DNA of 64,000 nt from an uncultured Kocuria sp. (GTDB taxonomy: Bacteria; Actinomycetota; Actinomycetes; Actinomycetales; Micrococcaceae): the NCBI RefSeq assembly GCF_947500125.1, contig NZ_CANMRA010000017.1:26211-90210 (forward strand), written 5' to 3'. Below the pieces are notes generated by a model that saw nothing but the letters and a program-made list of their open reading frames with translations, made no database searches and was not told the origin of the DNA. Made by a program: the position numbers and the translations under genes. The stretch's first letter is position 1; the number at the start of each line of letters is the position of its first letter. Positions 25,417 to 35,623 of this stretch are shown here, one piece after another.

Positions 25417-26583
25417 TCAGAGCTGGTTTCCGAGCTTGAAGCCCTTGGCGGCCTCGCCCTTGTAGGTGCCGTTCGCGTCGCCCTCACGGGTGTAGGAGAA
25501 CCCGTCGGCGCCGATGGTCACCTCCATCTCGGAGTCCTCGGTGCGGGCCACGACCTGCTGCGGGTTGCCGTCCAGGTCCAGGACCAGGGAGGCCTCGGTG
25601 TACCAGGACGGGACCACCGGGTTGCCCCAGAAGTCACGGCGCTGGTTGTCGTGCACGTCCCAGGTGACGACCGGGTTGTCCGGGTCGCCGGTGTAGTAGT
25701 CCTGGGTGTAGATCTCGATCCGGTGGCCGTCCGGGTCGAGGATGTACAGGTAGAACGCGTTGGAGACGCCGTGGCGGCCGGGTCCGCGCTCGATGCGGTC
25801 GGAGATGCGCAGGGCGCCCATCTTGTCGCAGATCGCCAGGATGTTGTGCTTCTCGTGGGTGGCGAAGGCGACGTGGTGCATGCGGGGGCCGTCGCCGCCG
25901 GTCATGGCGGTGTCGTGCACGGTCGGCTTGCGGCGCATCCAGGCGGCGTACACGGTGCCCTCGTCGTCCTGGATGTCCTCGGTGACGCGGAAGCCCAGGT
26001 CCTGCATGAACTTCGTGGCGCGCGGCACGTCCGGGGTGACCTGGTTGAAGTGGTCCAGGCGGACCAGGGCGCCCGGGGTGTACAGGTCGTAGCGCCAGGC
26101 CAGCCGCTCGACGTGCTCGACGTCGTGGAAGAACTCGTACGGGAAGCCCAGCGGGTCCTGGACGCGCACCGAGTCGCCGATGCCCTTGGTGAAGCCCTCC
26201 GGGCGGCGCTCCACGCGGCAGCCGAGCTCCTCGTAGAAGGCCACGGCCCGGTCCAGGTCCTCGGGGCTGCGCACCCGGTAGGAGAAGGCGGCGACGGCGG
26301 CCACCGGGCCCTTCCGCAGCACGAGGTTGTGGTGGATGAACTCCTCCAGGGACCGCAGGTAGACGGTGTTCTCGTCCTCCTCGGTCACGGTCAGCCCCAG
26401 CACGTCCACGTAGAACTCCCGCGAGCGCTCCAGGTCGGTGACCACGAGCTCCATGTAGGCGCAGCGCAGGATGTCCGGCGCGGGCGCCTGCGGGGTGGGG
26501 ATCGGGTTGTCGGAGCGGATCGGGGCTTCCTGCGAGACGTAGAAGCCGGAGGACGTCATCGTCCGGTCGTCGAGGTGGGTCAT
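25417..26583 (-). CDS. hpaD: Homoprotocatechuate (3,4-dihydroxyphenylacetate) 2,3-dioxygenase, extradiol
   Basis: The 388-residue protein strongly resembles the type I extradiol enzymes HPCD of Brevibacterium fuscum and MndD of Arthrobacter. The three metal ligands are visible in RLDHFNQV (His), PRMHHVAFATH (His) and GHRIEIYTQ (Glu), and TVHDTAMTGG carries the acid-base His. It cleaves the catechol ring of 3,4-dihydroxyphenylacetate to 5-carboxymethyl-2-hydroxymuconate semialdehyde. Iron or manganese use cannot be told from sequence. The N-terminus is about 20 residues longer than in HPCD; a second Met at codon 9 is an alternative start. Confidence 0.95.
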   Translation of the reverse strand: MTHLDDRTMTSSGFYVSQEAPIRSDNPIPTPQAPAPDILRCAYMELVVTDLERSREFYVDVLGLTVTEEDENTVYLRSLEEFIHHNLVLRKGPVAAVAAFSYRVRSPEDLDRAVAFYEELGCRVERRPEGFTKGIGDSVRVQDPLGFPYEFFHDVEHVERLAWRYDLYTPGALVRLDHFNQVTPDVPRATKFMQDLGFRVTEDIQDDEGTVYAAWMRRKPTVHDTAMTGGDGPRMHHVAFATHEKHNILAICDKMGALRISDRIERGPGRHGVSNAFYLYILDPDGHRIEIYTQDYYTGDPDNPVVTWDVHDNQRRDFWGNPVVPSWYTEASLVLDLDGNPQQVVARTEDSEMEVTIGADGFSYTREGDANGTYKGEAAKGFKLGNQL

Positions 26584-26630
26584 GGTGCTGTCCTTTGTGC
26601 TGAGTGGTGGGTGTCGGCAGGGGCGGAGGA

Positions 26631-28180
<1,550 letters not shown>

Positions 28181-28184
<4 letters not shown>

Positions 28185-28870
28185 GGGGTGTCCTTTCGGC
28201 GTGCAGTGTCCTGAGGTGTGCTGTGCGACGCCAGGTAGGCGTCGAGCGTGTTGAGTCGGTGCTGTCTCGCGGCTGCCTCCACGGCGTCGAAGGGCGCGCC
28301 CTGGGCGATGAGGTCCAGCAGGTGGTCGTGCTCGTCCACGGAGGCACGGGCCCGGCCGGGGACGTAGGCGAAGGTGGACGAGCGCAGGGCGGCCAACCGG
28401 TTCCAGCCGCGGTGCACCAGGTCCAGGATGTGTGGATTCTGGTGGTGCTCGTAGAGCGTGGAGTGGAACTGCTTGTTCAGCGCGGTGAACTGCACCGGGT
28501 CGAAGTCGTCCAGCACCCGGCGCATCCGGTCGTTGATCTCCCGGGCCCGCTGCAGCTCGGCTCCGGTGACCAGCGGCGCGCACTGGGCGGTGGAGAACCC
28601 CTCGACCAGGGCGAGGGTCTCCATGGTGTAGCGGTACTCCACGGGATCGATGCCCACCACGGTGGCGCCGACATTGCGCTCGTAGGCCACCAGCCCGTCC
28701 TGCTGGAGCCTCCGCACGGCCTCGCGCACCGGGACCACGGACATCTCGAGCTCGGCGGCCAGCTGGGCCAGCACCAGGCGGCTGCCCGGGGCGAAGCGGC
28801 CCTGCTGGACCCCCTCGAGGATGGCCTGGTAGGCCGTCTCCGACTTGGACGGGAGGACCTCGGTGCTCAC
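28181..28870 (-). CDS. GntR-family regulator (FCD-type effector domain)
   Basis: A 229-residue protein with an N-terminal winged HTH (SETAYQAILEGVQQGRFAPGSRLVLAQLAAELEMSVVPVREAVRRLQQDGLV) and an all-helical C-terminal FCD domain; ALNKQFHSTLYEH and VDEHDHLLDLI carry the usual metal-binding Asp/His positions. It sits inside the operon it probably controls, with overlaps on both sides (GTGA with the fusion gene, ATGA with hpaE). Autoregulation through the palindrome at 30514-30525 is likely. Confidence 0.9.
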
Positions 28871-30435
28871 CGGGCGTCCCGGTCGGCGTGCAGCTGCTGG
28901 TGCTCCTGGTACTTGCGCTTCCACTCGGCGTTGGGCGGGAACAGCCCGTCCACGGGGTGCCCTTCGGCCACCCGGTCGTACACCCAGGCGTCCTGCTGCT
29001 CCTGCTCCCAGGCGTCGGCGATCGCCTCGGTCAGCAGCTGCGGGGGGACGACCACGACGCCGTCGTCGTCGCCGATGACGATGTCGCCCGGCTGGACGGT
29101 GGTCCCTCCGCAGGCGACCGTCCCGCCGACCTCCCAGGGGATGTGGCGGCGGCCGAGCACGGCCGGGTGGACGCCGCTGGAGTAGACCTGGATGCCGACC
29201 TCGGCGACAGCGGCGCTGTCCCGCACCCCGCCGTCGGTGATCACCGCGTTGGCGCCCCGCACCTTGGCGCGCAGGGCGAGGACGTCGCCGAGGGTGCCGG
29301 TCCCCTTCTCGCCGCGGGCCTCCATGACCACCACGTCGTCCGGCTGCACCGTGTCCATGGCGCGCTTCTGGGCGTTGAATCCGCCGCCGAAGGCCTTGAA
29401 CAGGTCCTCCCGGTTGGGCACGTAGCGCAGCGTCTTGGCGTAGCCGAGGATGCGGTGGCCGGGATGGGTGGGCCGCACGCCGTCGATCGTGGCGTTGTCG
29501 ATCCCCCGCTTGCGCAGCTGCGCGGTGATGGTGGCCACGGCCGTCTCGTTGATCTTCGCCCTGAGCTCGTCGGTGAGCAGGGTGCGGTCGGGGACCGGGG
29601 CGGCCGGCACGTAGTGGTACGGCTCGGCGTCGGCCGCAACCGGCGCCAGCCCGGCGGCCTCCCGTGAGCCCCAGGCCTCCTCCCGCTGGGTGTCGTCCAC
29701 CTGCGGGCCGTGTCCGTAGGACGCCATCGGCGCCTCGCCGGCCACCACGCGGGTGACCAGCCGTCCGCTGGAGGGAGCGCCGGGCGCCTCGGGCGCATCG
29801 ACCTCGACCTCGACGACGTCGCCCGGCTGGGCCACGGAGGAGCCGGCCGGGGTGCCCGTCAGGATGACGTCGCCCTCCTCCAGTGTCATGAGCTGGGACA
29901 GGTCCGCCACGAGCTGGCCGAAGGGGAAGACCAGCGCCTCGGTGGTGTCGTCCTGGACGAGGTCCCCGTTGACCCAGGTCCGGACGCGCAGCGCGGCCGG
30001 GTCGAGCCCGGCGGCCGGGATGACGTTCGGCCCCAGCGGGGTGTAGCCGTCCCCGGACTTGTTCTTGACGTTGGAGCCCTTGTCGGCGTGGCGCAGGTCG
30101 TACAGGCCCCAGTCGTTGGCCGCGGTGATGCCGGAGACCTTGGACCAGCCCTCCTCGGGGCCCACCCGGCGGCACGTCTGCCCGATGATCAGCGCGATCT
30201 CGCCCTCGTAGGCCAGCAGCTCGGTGCCGGCCGGGCGCTCGATCGTGGCGCCGGTCCGGGCGATGGAGGTCCCGGCCTTGAGGAAGTAGCCGGGGAACTT
30301 CGGGGAGCGGCCCCGCTGGGCGATGCGGGAGGGGTAGTTCAGGTGCAGCGCGATGACCTTCCCGGGGCGGCTCGCCCTGTCGGTGAAGTCAACGGGCCCG
30401 GTGGCCCCGGGAGGAGCCGGTGTCGTCTCTGCCAT
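28867..30435 (-). CDS. Fusion of FAH-fold isomerase/decarboxylase (HpaG-like) and RraA-like aldolase/decarboxylase
   Basis: The 522-residue protein has two domains. Residues about 30-260 are a fumarylacetoacetate-hydrolase fold (YEGEIALIIG metal ExE, ANDWGLYDLR, KNKSGDGYTPLGP, ILTGTPAG). Residues about 310-510 are an RraA/HMG-aldolase-like domain (GDVLALRAKVRGANAVITDGGVRDS with the metal Arg-Asp, TTVQPGDIVIGDDDGVVVVP). HpaG of enterics has two FAH halves instead. The N-half should isomerise or decarboxylate the carboxymethyl-muconate product; the C-half could decarboxylate or cleave a 2-oxo acid. First gene of the hpa operon; GAAGGCAGGAC precedes the ATG. Confidence 0.88.
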   Translation of the reverse strand: MAETTPAPPGATGPVDFTDRASRPGKVIALHLNYPSRIAQRGRSPKFPGYFLKAGTSIARTGATIERPAGTELLAYEGEIALIIGQTCRRVGPEEGWSKVSGITAANDWGLYDLRHADKGSNVKNKSGDGYTPLGPNVIPAAGLDPAALRVRTWVNGDLVQDDTTEALVFPFGQLVADLSQLMTLEEGDVILTGTPAGSSVAQPGDVVEVEVDAPEAPGAPSSGRLVTRVVAGEAPMASYGHGPQVDDTQREEAWGSREAAGLAPVAADAEPYHYVPAAPVPDRTLLTDELRAKINETAVATITAQLRKRGIDNATIDGVRPTHPGHRILGYAKTLRYVPNREDLFKAFGGGFNAQKRAMDTVQPDDVVVMEARGEKGTGTLGDVLALRAKVRGANAVITDGGVRDSAAVAEVGIQVYSSGVHPAVLGRRHIPWEVGGTVACGGTTVQPGDIVIGDDDGVVVVPPQLLTEAIADAWEQEQQDAWVYDRVAEGHPVDGLFPPNAEWKRKYQEHQQLHADRDAR

Positions 30436-30513
30436 GCCGTCCTGCCTTCGTGGTCTGCGGAGGTGGCCCGGGTCCAGCACGTCCAACGGTGCGGCCCGGG
30501 TCTCTTGCTGGCG

Positions 30514-30525
30514 ATCGTATACGAT
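30514..30525. promoter_or_regulatory. GntR (FCD-type) operator palindrome
   Basis: ATCGTATACGAT is a perfect 12-bp palindrome 79 nt before the first gene of the hpa operon. Its GTATAC core is typical of FCD-type GntR operators. It fits autoregulation by the GntR protein encoded in the operon. Confidence 0.6.
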
Positions 30526-30616
30526 GTGACGTGATCGACGCCACCCCATGAAGGGAATCCGCCTGATGGCCGCCGGACCCTGGAGCCGGTTCGGGACCAG
30601 GTCCTACGATGGCCGC

Positions 30617-31111
30617 ATGGCCCGCACGGACACCGCCTCACGGGTGGTCCCCGCCTCCCCCGAGCGGGTCTACGCCGCCCTGACCGACCCGGACGCGCTC
30701 ACGGCCTGGCTGCCGCCGGAGGGGATGACGGCCCGCTTCGAGCACTTCGACGCCCGCCCGGGCGGGTCCTACCGCATGGTTCTCACCTACGACGACGCCG
30801 CGGGCGCCCCCGGCAAGACCACCGCCGCGTCCGACGTCGTGGAAGCACGCTTCGTGGACCTCGTCCCCGGCGTGCGCGTCGTGCAGACCGGGGACTTCGT
30901 CTCCGACGACCCGGCCTACGCCGGCACGATGACCATGACCTGGGAGCTCACCCCGGTCGAGGACGGCACCCGCGTGGAGATCCGCGCCGAGAACGTCCCC
31001 GACGGGATCTCCGCCGAGGACCACGCCGCGGGGTTCGCCTCGTCGCTGGCGAACTTGGCCGATTACCTGCGGGCCGGCACCGGCCACAGAAACTCAGGGA
31101 GCCTGGACTAG
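30617..31111 (+). CDS. SRPBCC / AHSA1-domain protein
   Basis: A 164-residue START-like fold: SRVVPASPERVYAALTDPDALTAWLPPEGMTARFEHFDARPGGSYRMVL at the start, then TMTWELTPVEDGTRVEI and a final helix. Such proteins bind hydrophobic ligands or act as Aha1-like polyketide cyclase relatives; no reaction is evident. I use the ATG at 30617, where the conserved fold begins; two upstream in-frame ATGs also exist. Convergent with, and overlapping by 4 nt, the DUF3237 gene. Confidence 0.85.
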   Translation: MARTDTASRVVPASPERVYAALTDPDALTAWLPPEGMTARFEHFDARPGGSYRMVLTYDDAAGAPGKTTAASDVVEARFVDLVPGVRVVQTGDFVSDDPAYAGTMTMTWELTPVEDGTRVEIRAENVPDGISAEDHAAGFASSLANLADYLRAGTGHRNSGSLD

Positions 31112-31611
31112 CCGACGCGGAAGACCTGGATCAGCACGCCGTCCGGTCCTCGTTCGCCGGTGCCGATGAACAGGGTGCGGTTCATCCACGCGTGCGGACC
31201 GGCCTCATCGGCGGTCAGTCGTGGCACGCAGCAGAAATAGATTCTGGCGGGGTCGACGGTGCCACCGGCCATCACCGTGCGCAGGTCCTCCGGCGTCCCG
31301 GCACGCAGGGCGCGGTTCTGCACCAGGATGTGGTGGCCGTCGTCGAGCTCCAGGACGTAGTCGGCGGCCAGGTAGGCCAGATCGTCGGTGGGGTACTGCT
31401 GGAAGTCCGCCCCGACGTCAAGCACCCGGCCGGCGACTCCGGGGCCGTGGACCCGGCCGCCGCGGATCGGGACCACGCGCCGCACTCCGTCCACGGTGGC
31501 ACCGACAGTGATCGGGGCGTCGACGTCGACTTCGATCGTGGCGATGTACTCGAGCGGCGGCGCAGGTGGCGTACCAGGGGCGGGCGGGTTCTTCTGGTCG
31601 CGGGTATTCAT
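31108..31611 (-). CDS. DUF3237 family protein
   Basis: The 167-residue protein has a barrel-like family pattern: PLEYIATIEVDVDAPITVG, GGRVHGPGVAGRVLDVGADFQQY, LAADYVLELDDGHHILVQNRALR, ARIYFCCVPRLTADEAGPHAWMNRTLFIGTGER. DUF3237 proteins often sit in aromatic or alicyclic degradation clusters without a proven function. Starts with ATGA overlap to the LysR gene upstream; AAAGGACCACGT is the ribosome-binding site. Confidence 0.85.
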   Translation of the reverse strand: MNTRDQKNPPAPGTPPAPPLEYIATIEVDVDAPITVGATVDGVRRVVPIRGGRVHGPGVAGRVLDVGADFQQYPTDDLAYLAADYVLELDDGHHILVQNRALRAGTPEDLRTVMAGGTVDPARIYFCCVPRLTADEAGPHAWMNRTLFIGTGERGPDGVLIQVFRVG

Positions 31612-32537
31612 ACGTGGTCCTTTCCTTGATGGGCTTCCGGTGACCGGTTCGATGTCCTCAGCACGTCGATGGCCGCGGCGACCCGGCGGGGTGGGCGGTG
31701 ACCCGCCGGCACGACTGCCACCACGGAGTTGGTCGGGACGTCGTCGGCCACGAGGCGGTACACCACCTCGGTCTCGTCGAATGTTGCACCGGTGGCCGGC
31801 AGGCTGTTGGCGAACGAGTAGCCGAGGCCGCGGCCGACGAGGGTGCGGATGGTGTCCATGCTGGCACTGCGCCAACCGACCCGGATGCTCAGCCCCACGG
31901 ACTCGACGATCGCCGTCATCCGCTCCGCGGTAGGAGGGACGTCCAGCAGCACGGCCGGTTCCTCGACGACCTCACGGAGCCACACCGACTCGGCTCCGGC
32001 GAGCCGGTGATCGGCGGGCAGCATGAGATGCAGGCGCACCGGGGCGATCTCGACTCGGTCGAGGTCGGTGTCGGCCTGCTGGGAGTAGAGAAACACGACG
32101 TCCAGGCGCCCGGTGCGCACCTGCTCCTGCAGCTCGTGCGGCGCACCCTCCTTCAGGCGCAGGTCCACGAGCGGGTGCTGGTGCGTGAAGTACTCCACCA
32201 GGGGCGGCACCAGCCGCGGCGACAGCGTCAGGCTCATCCCGACCCGCAACGGTCCGCGCATGCTGCCCGCGCTCTCCGCAATCGCTTCCTGCGCCTCAGC
32301 CACCCGCTCCAGGACGCCACGGGCATGGGCAGCGAACTCCACCCCAGCAGGAGTGGGCGCAACCTTCCGGGAGCGGCTGCGCACCAGCAAGGGTGTGCCG
32401 ACAGCCTTCTCCAGCTCCGCCACGGCCATGGATGCGGCGGCCTGGGAGATGTGGCATGCCGCGGCCGCGGCTGTGACCGATCCCAGGTCCACGGTGGCCA
32501 CGAAGTACTGCAACTGTCTCAGGGTCAGCTCTGGCAT
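31608..32537 (-). CDS. LysR-family transcriptional regulator
   Basis: A 309-residue LysR from ATG 32537 (AGAGGAAC just upstream; the frame extends 14 codons further, but conserved sequence begins MPELTLRQLQYFVATV). HTH CHISQAAASMAVAELEKAVGTPLLVR; effector domain LRVGMSLTLSPRLVPPLVEYF, DVVFLYSQQ, LPADHRLAG, GLGYSFANS. Divergent from the metallo-hydrolase gene and coupled to DUF3237, it probably controls both sides through dyads in the 106-bp gap. Confidence 0.9.
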   Translation of the reverse strand: MPELTLRQLQYFVATVDLGSVTAAAAACHISQAAASMAVAELEKAVGTPLLVRSRSRKVAPTPAGVEFAAHARGVLERVAEAQEAIAESAGSMRGPLRVGMSLTLSPRLVPPLVEYFTHQHPLVDLRLKEGAPHELQEQVRTGRLDVVFLYSQQADTDLDRVEIAPVRLHLMLPADHRLAGAESVWLREVVEEPAVLLDVPPTAERMTAIVESVGLSIRVGWRSASMDTIRTLVGRGLGYSFANSLPATGATFDETEVVYRLVADDVPTNSVVAVVPAGHRPPRRVAAAIDVLRTSNRSPEAHQGKDHV

Positions 32538-32561
32538 CAGTTCCTCTGATGAGACAAATCG

Positions 32562-32603
32562 ATTCAATTGAATTTTCATATCTAGTGACCCAGCTCACAC
32601 TAG
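32562..32603. promoter_or_regulatory. Two dyads in the LysR / metallo-hydrolase divergent promoter
   Basis: ATTCAATTGAAT (32562-32573) is a perfect palindrome in an AT-rich patch. CTAGTG and CACTAG (32582-32587, 32598-32603) form a second dyad with a 10-bp spacer that contains a T-N11-A-type LysR box. Together they look like recruitment and activation half-sites. Confidence 0.5.
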
Positions 32604-32643
32604 AGGTTATTCCCAGTCCCACCACTTTCCCTGGAGGACATTC

Positions 32644-33693
32644 GTGAGCATTCCGGACACCGACTCCTTGCAACCCCGCATCGTCACCCTCGGCACCGCC
32701 GGCGGACCGCGCTGGTGGCGTGCCGAGCCAGCGAGCCGGCGCACCGGCATCGCCACCGCCGTCGTAGTGGGCGAGGCGGTCTACCTGGTGGACTGTGGCC
32801 ACGGCGTGGGCCGGCGGATGGCCGAGGCCGGCTTGGAGATCCGCGACCTGCGCGGCATCTTCCTGACCCACCTGCACTCGGACCACACCGTGGACCTGGC
32901 CAGCCTGGCCATTTTCGGGCTCTACGAGCTGCTGGACCGGGTCGGTGACCCGGTGCGGATCATCGGCCCCGGCAACCGCGGGGCGCTGCCGCCCGCCTCG
33001 CCGCGGGCCGTCGTGGCGCCCACCCCGCTTGCCCCGGACTGCCCGACCCCGGGGACGCAGGAAATGTTCGAGACCCTGATGCGGGCCCACGCCACGGACC
33101 TCAACGACCGGATCATCGACTCGCTGCGCCCCTCCCCCTTCGAGCTCTTCGAGGCCCAGGACATCGTCGTCCCAGCCGGCACCGGCTACCACCCCAACGA
33201 CAACCCGACCCCGGACATGGACCCGTTCGAGATCTACCGCGACGAGCTGGTCACCGTGTCCGCGATCCTCGTCGAGCACCCGCCGATCGCCCCGGCCTTC
33301 GGCCTGCGCTTCGACACCGCCGAGGGCTCGGTCACCTTCTCCGGCGACACCGCCTACACCCCGAACATGATTCGGCTGGCGCGCGACACCGACCTGCTGC
33401 TGCACGAGGCCATCGACTTCGGCTACGTCGACCGGCTCTACGGCGACAAGACCGACGAGGGCTCCCGTGCCGCGCGGGACCACCACTACAAGTCCCACAC
33501 CTCCGTGACCGACGCGGCCCGTGTCGCCCAGCAGGCCGGGGCCCGCCAGCTGGCCCTGCACCATCTCGTGCCCGGCACCGCACCGGATGCGGTGTGGCAA
33601 GAAGCCCGACTGCACTTCGACGGCGTCTTCCACGTGCCCGACGACCTCGACGTCATCGACCTGCATCCCGCCCTGGACCGTATCGCTCTCTGA
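32644..33693 (+). CDS. Metallo-beta-lactamase-fold hydrolase
   Basis: A 349-residue protein. FLTHLHSDHTVDL is the HxHxDH metal site, with VTFSGDTAYTPNMIR (metal Asp) and LALHHLVPG (late His), similar to RNase Z/arylsulfatase-like enzymes. VDCGHGVGRRMAEAGL follows the first strands. It likely hydrolyses an ester, lactone or ring-derived acid. GTG start with a strong CTGGAGGAC. An MHS transporter gene follows by 26 nt. Confidence 0.87.
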   Translation: MSIPDTDSLQPRIVTLGTAGGPRWWRAEPASRRTGIATAVVVGEAVYLVDCGHGVGRRMAEAGLEIRDLRGIFLTHLHSDHTVDLASLAIFGLYELLDRVGDPVRIIGPGNRGALPPASPRAVVAPTPLAPDCPTPGTQEMFETLMRAHATDLNDRIIDSLRPSPFELFEAQDIVVPAGTGYHPNDNPTPDMDPFEIYRDELVTVSAILVEHPPIAPAFGLRFDTAEGSVTFSGDTAYTPNMIRLARDTDLLLHEAIDFGYVDRLYGDKTDEGSRAARDHHYKSHTSVTDAARVAQQAGARQLALHHLVPGTAPDAVWQEARLHFDGVFHVPDDLDVIDLHPALDRIAL

Positions 33694-33719
33694 CCCACAT
33701 CATCCTCTGAGGAGCCACT

Positions 33720-35051
33720 GTGACGACCACACCCACCACCACCCAGCAGAGCCCGCCGCCTTCCGGTCCGGCGGTCCAGGAATCGCTGAACACCAAGGAC
33801 ATGCGGCGCATTCTGGCATCGAGCTTCGTCGGCAGCGCCATCGAGTACTACGACTTCATCCTCTACGCCACCGCCGCTTCTCTGGTGTTCAATCACGTCT
33901 TCTTCGCCAACCTCGACCCCGCCGTCGCCTTGTTCGCCTCGTTCGCGACCATGGCCGCCGGCTACCTCGCCCGCCCCCTCGGGGGCATCGTCTTCGGGCA
34001 CTACGGCGACCGCATCGGGCGCAAGAAGATGCTGGTGCTGTCCATGCTGCTCATGGGCGGAGCCACCGTGCTCATCGGCCTGCTGCCCACGACCGCGCAG
34101 ATCGGCCTTGCGGCCCCAGTCATCCTCGTGCTGCTGCGCCTAGTCCAGGGCGTGGCCGTCGGTGGCGAGTGGGGCGGGGCCGCCCTCATGGCCCTGGAGC
34201 ACGCCCCACAAAGCAAGCGCGGCTTCGCCACTGTCTTCGCCAACGCCGGCGGCCCGGCCGGCGCCATCCTCGCCACCCTGGTCGTCTCGGCCGTCTCGGC
34301 CCTGACCGGTGACCAATTCCTGGAGTGGGGCTGGCGCATCCCGTTCCTGCTCTCCGCGGTCCTGATCGTCGTGGGCATGGTGATCCGCCTGAAGGTCACC
34401 GAGACCCCCATGTTCGCCCAGCTCACCGAAGTCGGCGAGAAGCGCCGCCTGCCGCTGACGGACGTGCTGCGCAACCACCCGCGCGCGGTGGTCCTGGCAC
34501 TGGTCGCCGCCACGAGCTTCTACTGCTGCCAGGGCCTGCTCACCGTCTGGGGAGTCTCCATCGCCGCCGCAGAAGGAGTCGACCGTGAAGCGCTGCTGAA
34601 CTGGAAGGCCGCCGGCGCGGTCGTGACCCTCCTCGTCACCTTCTGGGCCGCCCGCATGAGCGACCACATCGGCCGCCGCAAAATGCTGACCATCGGTGGG
34701 GTCATGGGCATCGTGGCCGCCTACCCGCTGATGCTCCTGCTCAACAACGGGACACTGTGGGGCTTCGCCGTGGCCATCATCATCGGCCAGGGCGTGATCC
34801 AAGGCCTGCTGTACGGCCCGATCGGCGCCTTCATCGCCGAGCAGTTCCCCACCCGCGTCCGCTACACCGGTGCGTCGCTGGCCTACCAGGGCGCCTCAGT
34901 GCTCGGCGCCGGCTTCACCCCGATGATCGCCACCGGGCTGATGATCGTCGGTGGCCTCACCCTGGTGGCGGTGTTCTGGATCACCGTCCTGGCTGCGGGC
35001 GTGGTCGCTGTACTGCTGACCAAAGAAAGTTCCCGCACGGCCCTCAGCTGA
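33720..35051 (+). CDS. MHS-family (MFS) organic acid:proton symporter
   Basis: A 443-residue, 12-helix transporter of the same subfamily as that at 19119-20510: SAIEYYDFILYATAASLVF, GHYGDRIGRKKML, RLVQGVAVGGEWGGAALMALEHAP. GTG start after GAGGAGCC. It is co-directional with the metallo-hydrolase and likely imports the compound handled by it and DUF3237. The substrate is unknown. Confidence 0.92.
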   Translation: MTTTPTTTQQSPPPSGPAVQESLNTKDMRRILASSFVGSAIEYYDFILYATAASLVFNHVFFANLDPAVALFASFATMAAGYLARPLGGIVFGHYGDRIGRKKMLVLSMLLMGGATVLIGLLPTTAQIGLAAPVILVLLRLVQGVAVGGEWGGAALMALEHAPQSKRGFATVFANAGGPAGAILATLVVSAVSALTGDQFLEWGWRIPFLLSAVLIVVGMVIRLKVTETPMFAQLTEVGEKRRLPLTDVLRNHPRAVVLALVAATSFYCCQGLLTVWGVSIAAAEGVDREALLNWKAAGAVVTLLVTFWAARMSDHIGRRKMLTIGGVMGIVAAYPLMLLLNNGTLWGFAVAIIIGQGVIQGLLYGPIGAFIAEQFPTRVRYTGASLAYQGASVLGAGFTPMIATGLMIVGGLTLVAVFWITVLAAGVVAVLLTKESSRTALS

Positions 35052-35063
35052 GCACCCCCTCCC

Positions 35064-35104
35064 GCGGCGGCCACCCCTCGCAACGACGCAGGGATGGCCG
35101 CCGC
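35064..35104 (+). terminator. Terminator hairpin after the MHS gene
   Basis: GCGGCGGCCA (35064-35073) pairs perfectly with TGGCCGCCGC (35095-35104), with further CCCCT/AGGG pairing inside, 12 nt beyond the stop. Confidence 0.75.
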
Positions 35105-35623
35105 TGGACGGAACGGGGACTGCCGGCAGACCAGCGGCACCCGCAATGAGTGCACACCGGGACCGCCAGCACGGTGGGTTGAGGCTCCTGATTCATCTGC
35201 CACTGTGACGAAGCATCCCCGCGACCACTTCATCCCAGACACCTCCGCACAACTACTCATCGATCGGGGTCCTGTGCGCTGGCACCGAGCCAGGGCCTTG
35301 GATCATCCTGGCCAACAAACGCACCTTTGTGGCCTGGATTCTCCGTGAGCCGTCAATGACGACGAATCTGTTCCTGCTCGTCCTACTCGCGGTCCCCTAA
35401 CCGGCCATATGTAAACCAAACGGCCCCTTGTTGGCCGTTTGCCGGCGTGATTCCGTCCCCACTTGTGCAGCACAGCACGCAACCATGCATTTGCATAACT
35501 AAACTCGTGCTCGGACGGGTGGGGGCCCGGGGTCACATCTGCTCCTGCACCCGGCGGACCGACCACATCCTGCAGCAGACCACAACGGCCGCGCTGCCCG
35601 CACACTTTCGGAAGGCAGCTGCC
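35105..35623. other. 519-bp intergenic region with hairpin
   Basis: No convincing coding frame. A 9-bp stem, CAAACGGCC (35417-35425) with GGCCGTTTG (35433-35441), forms a second terminator-like hairpin. The AT-richer 35330-35510 part probably holds the acyltransferase promoter (CATAACTAAACT at about 35495). Confidence 0.5.
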
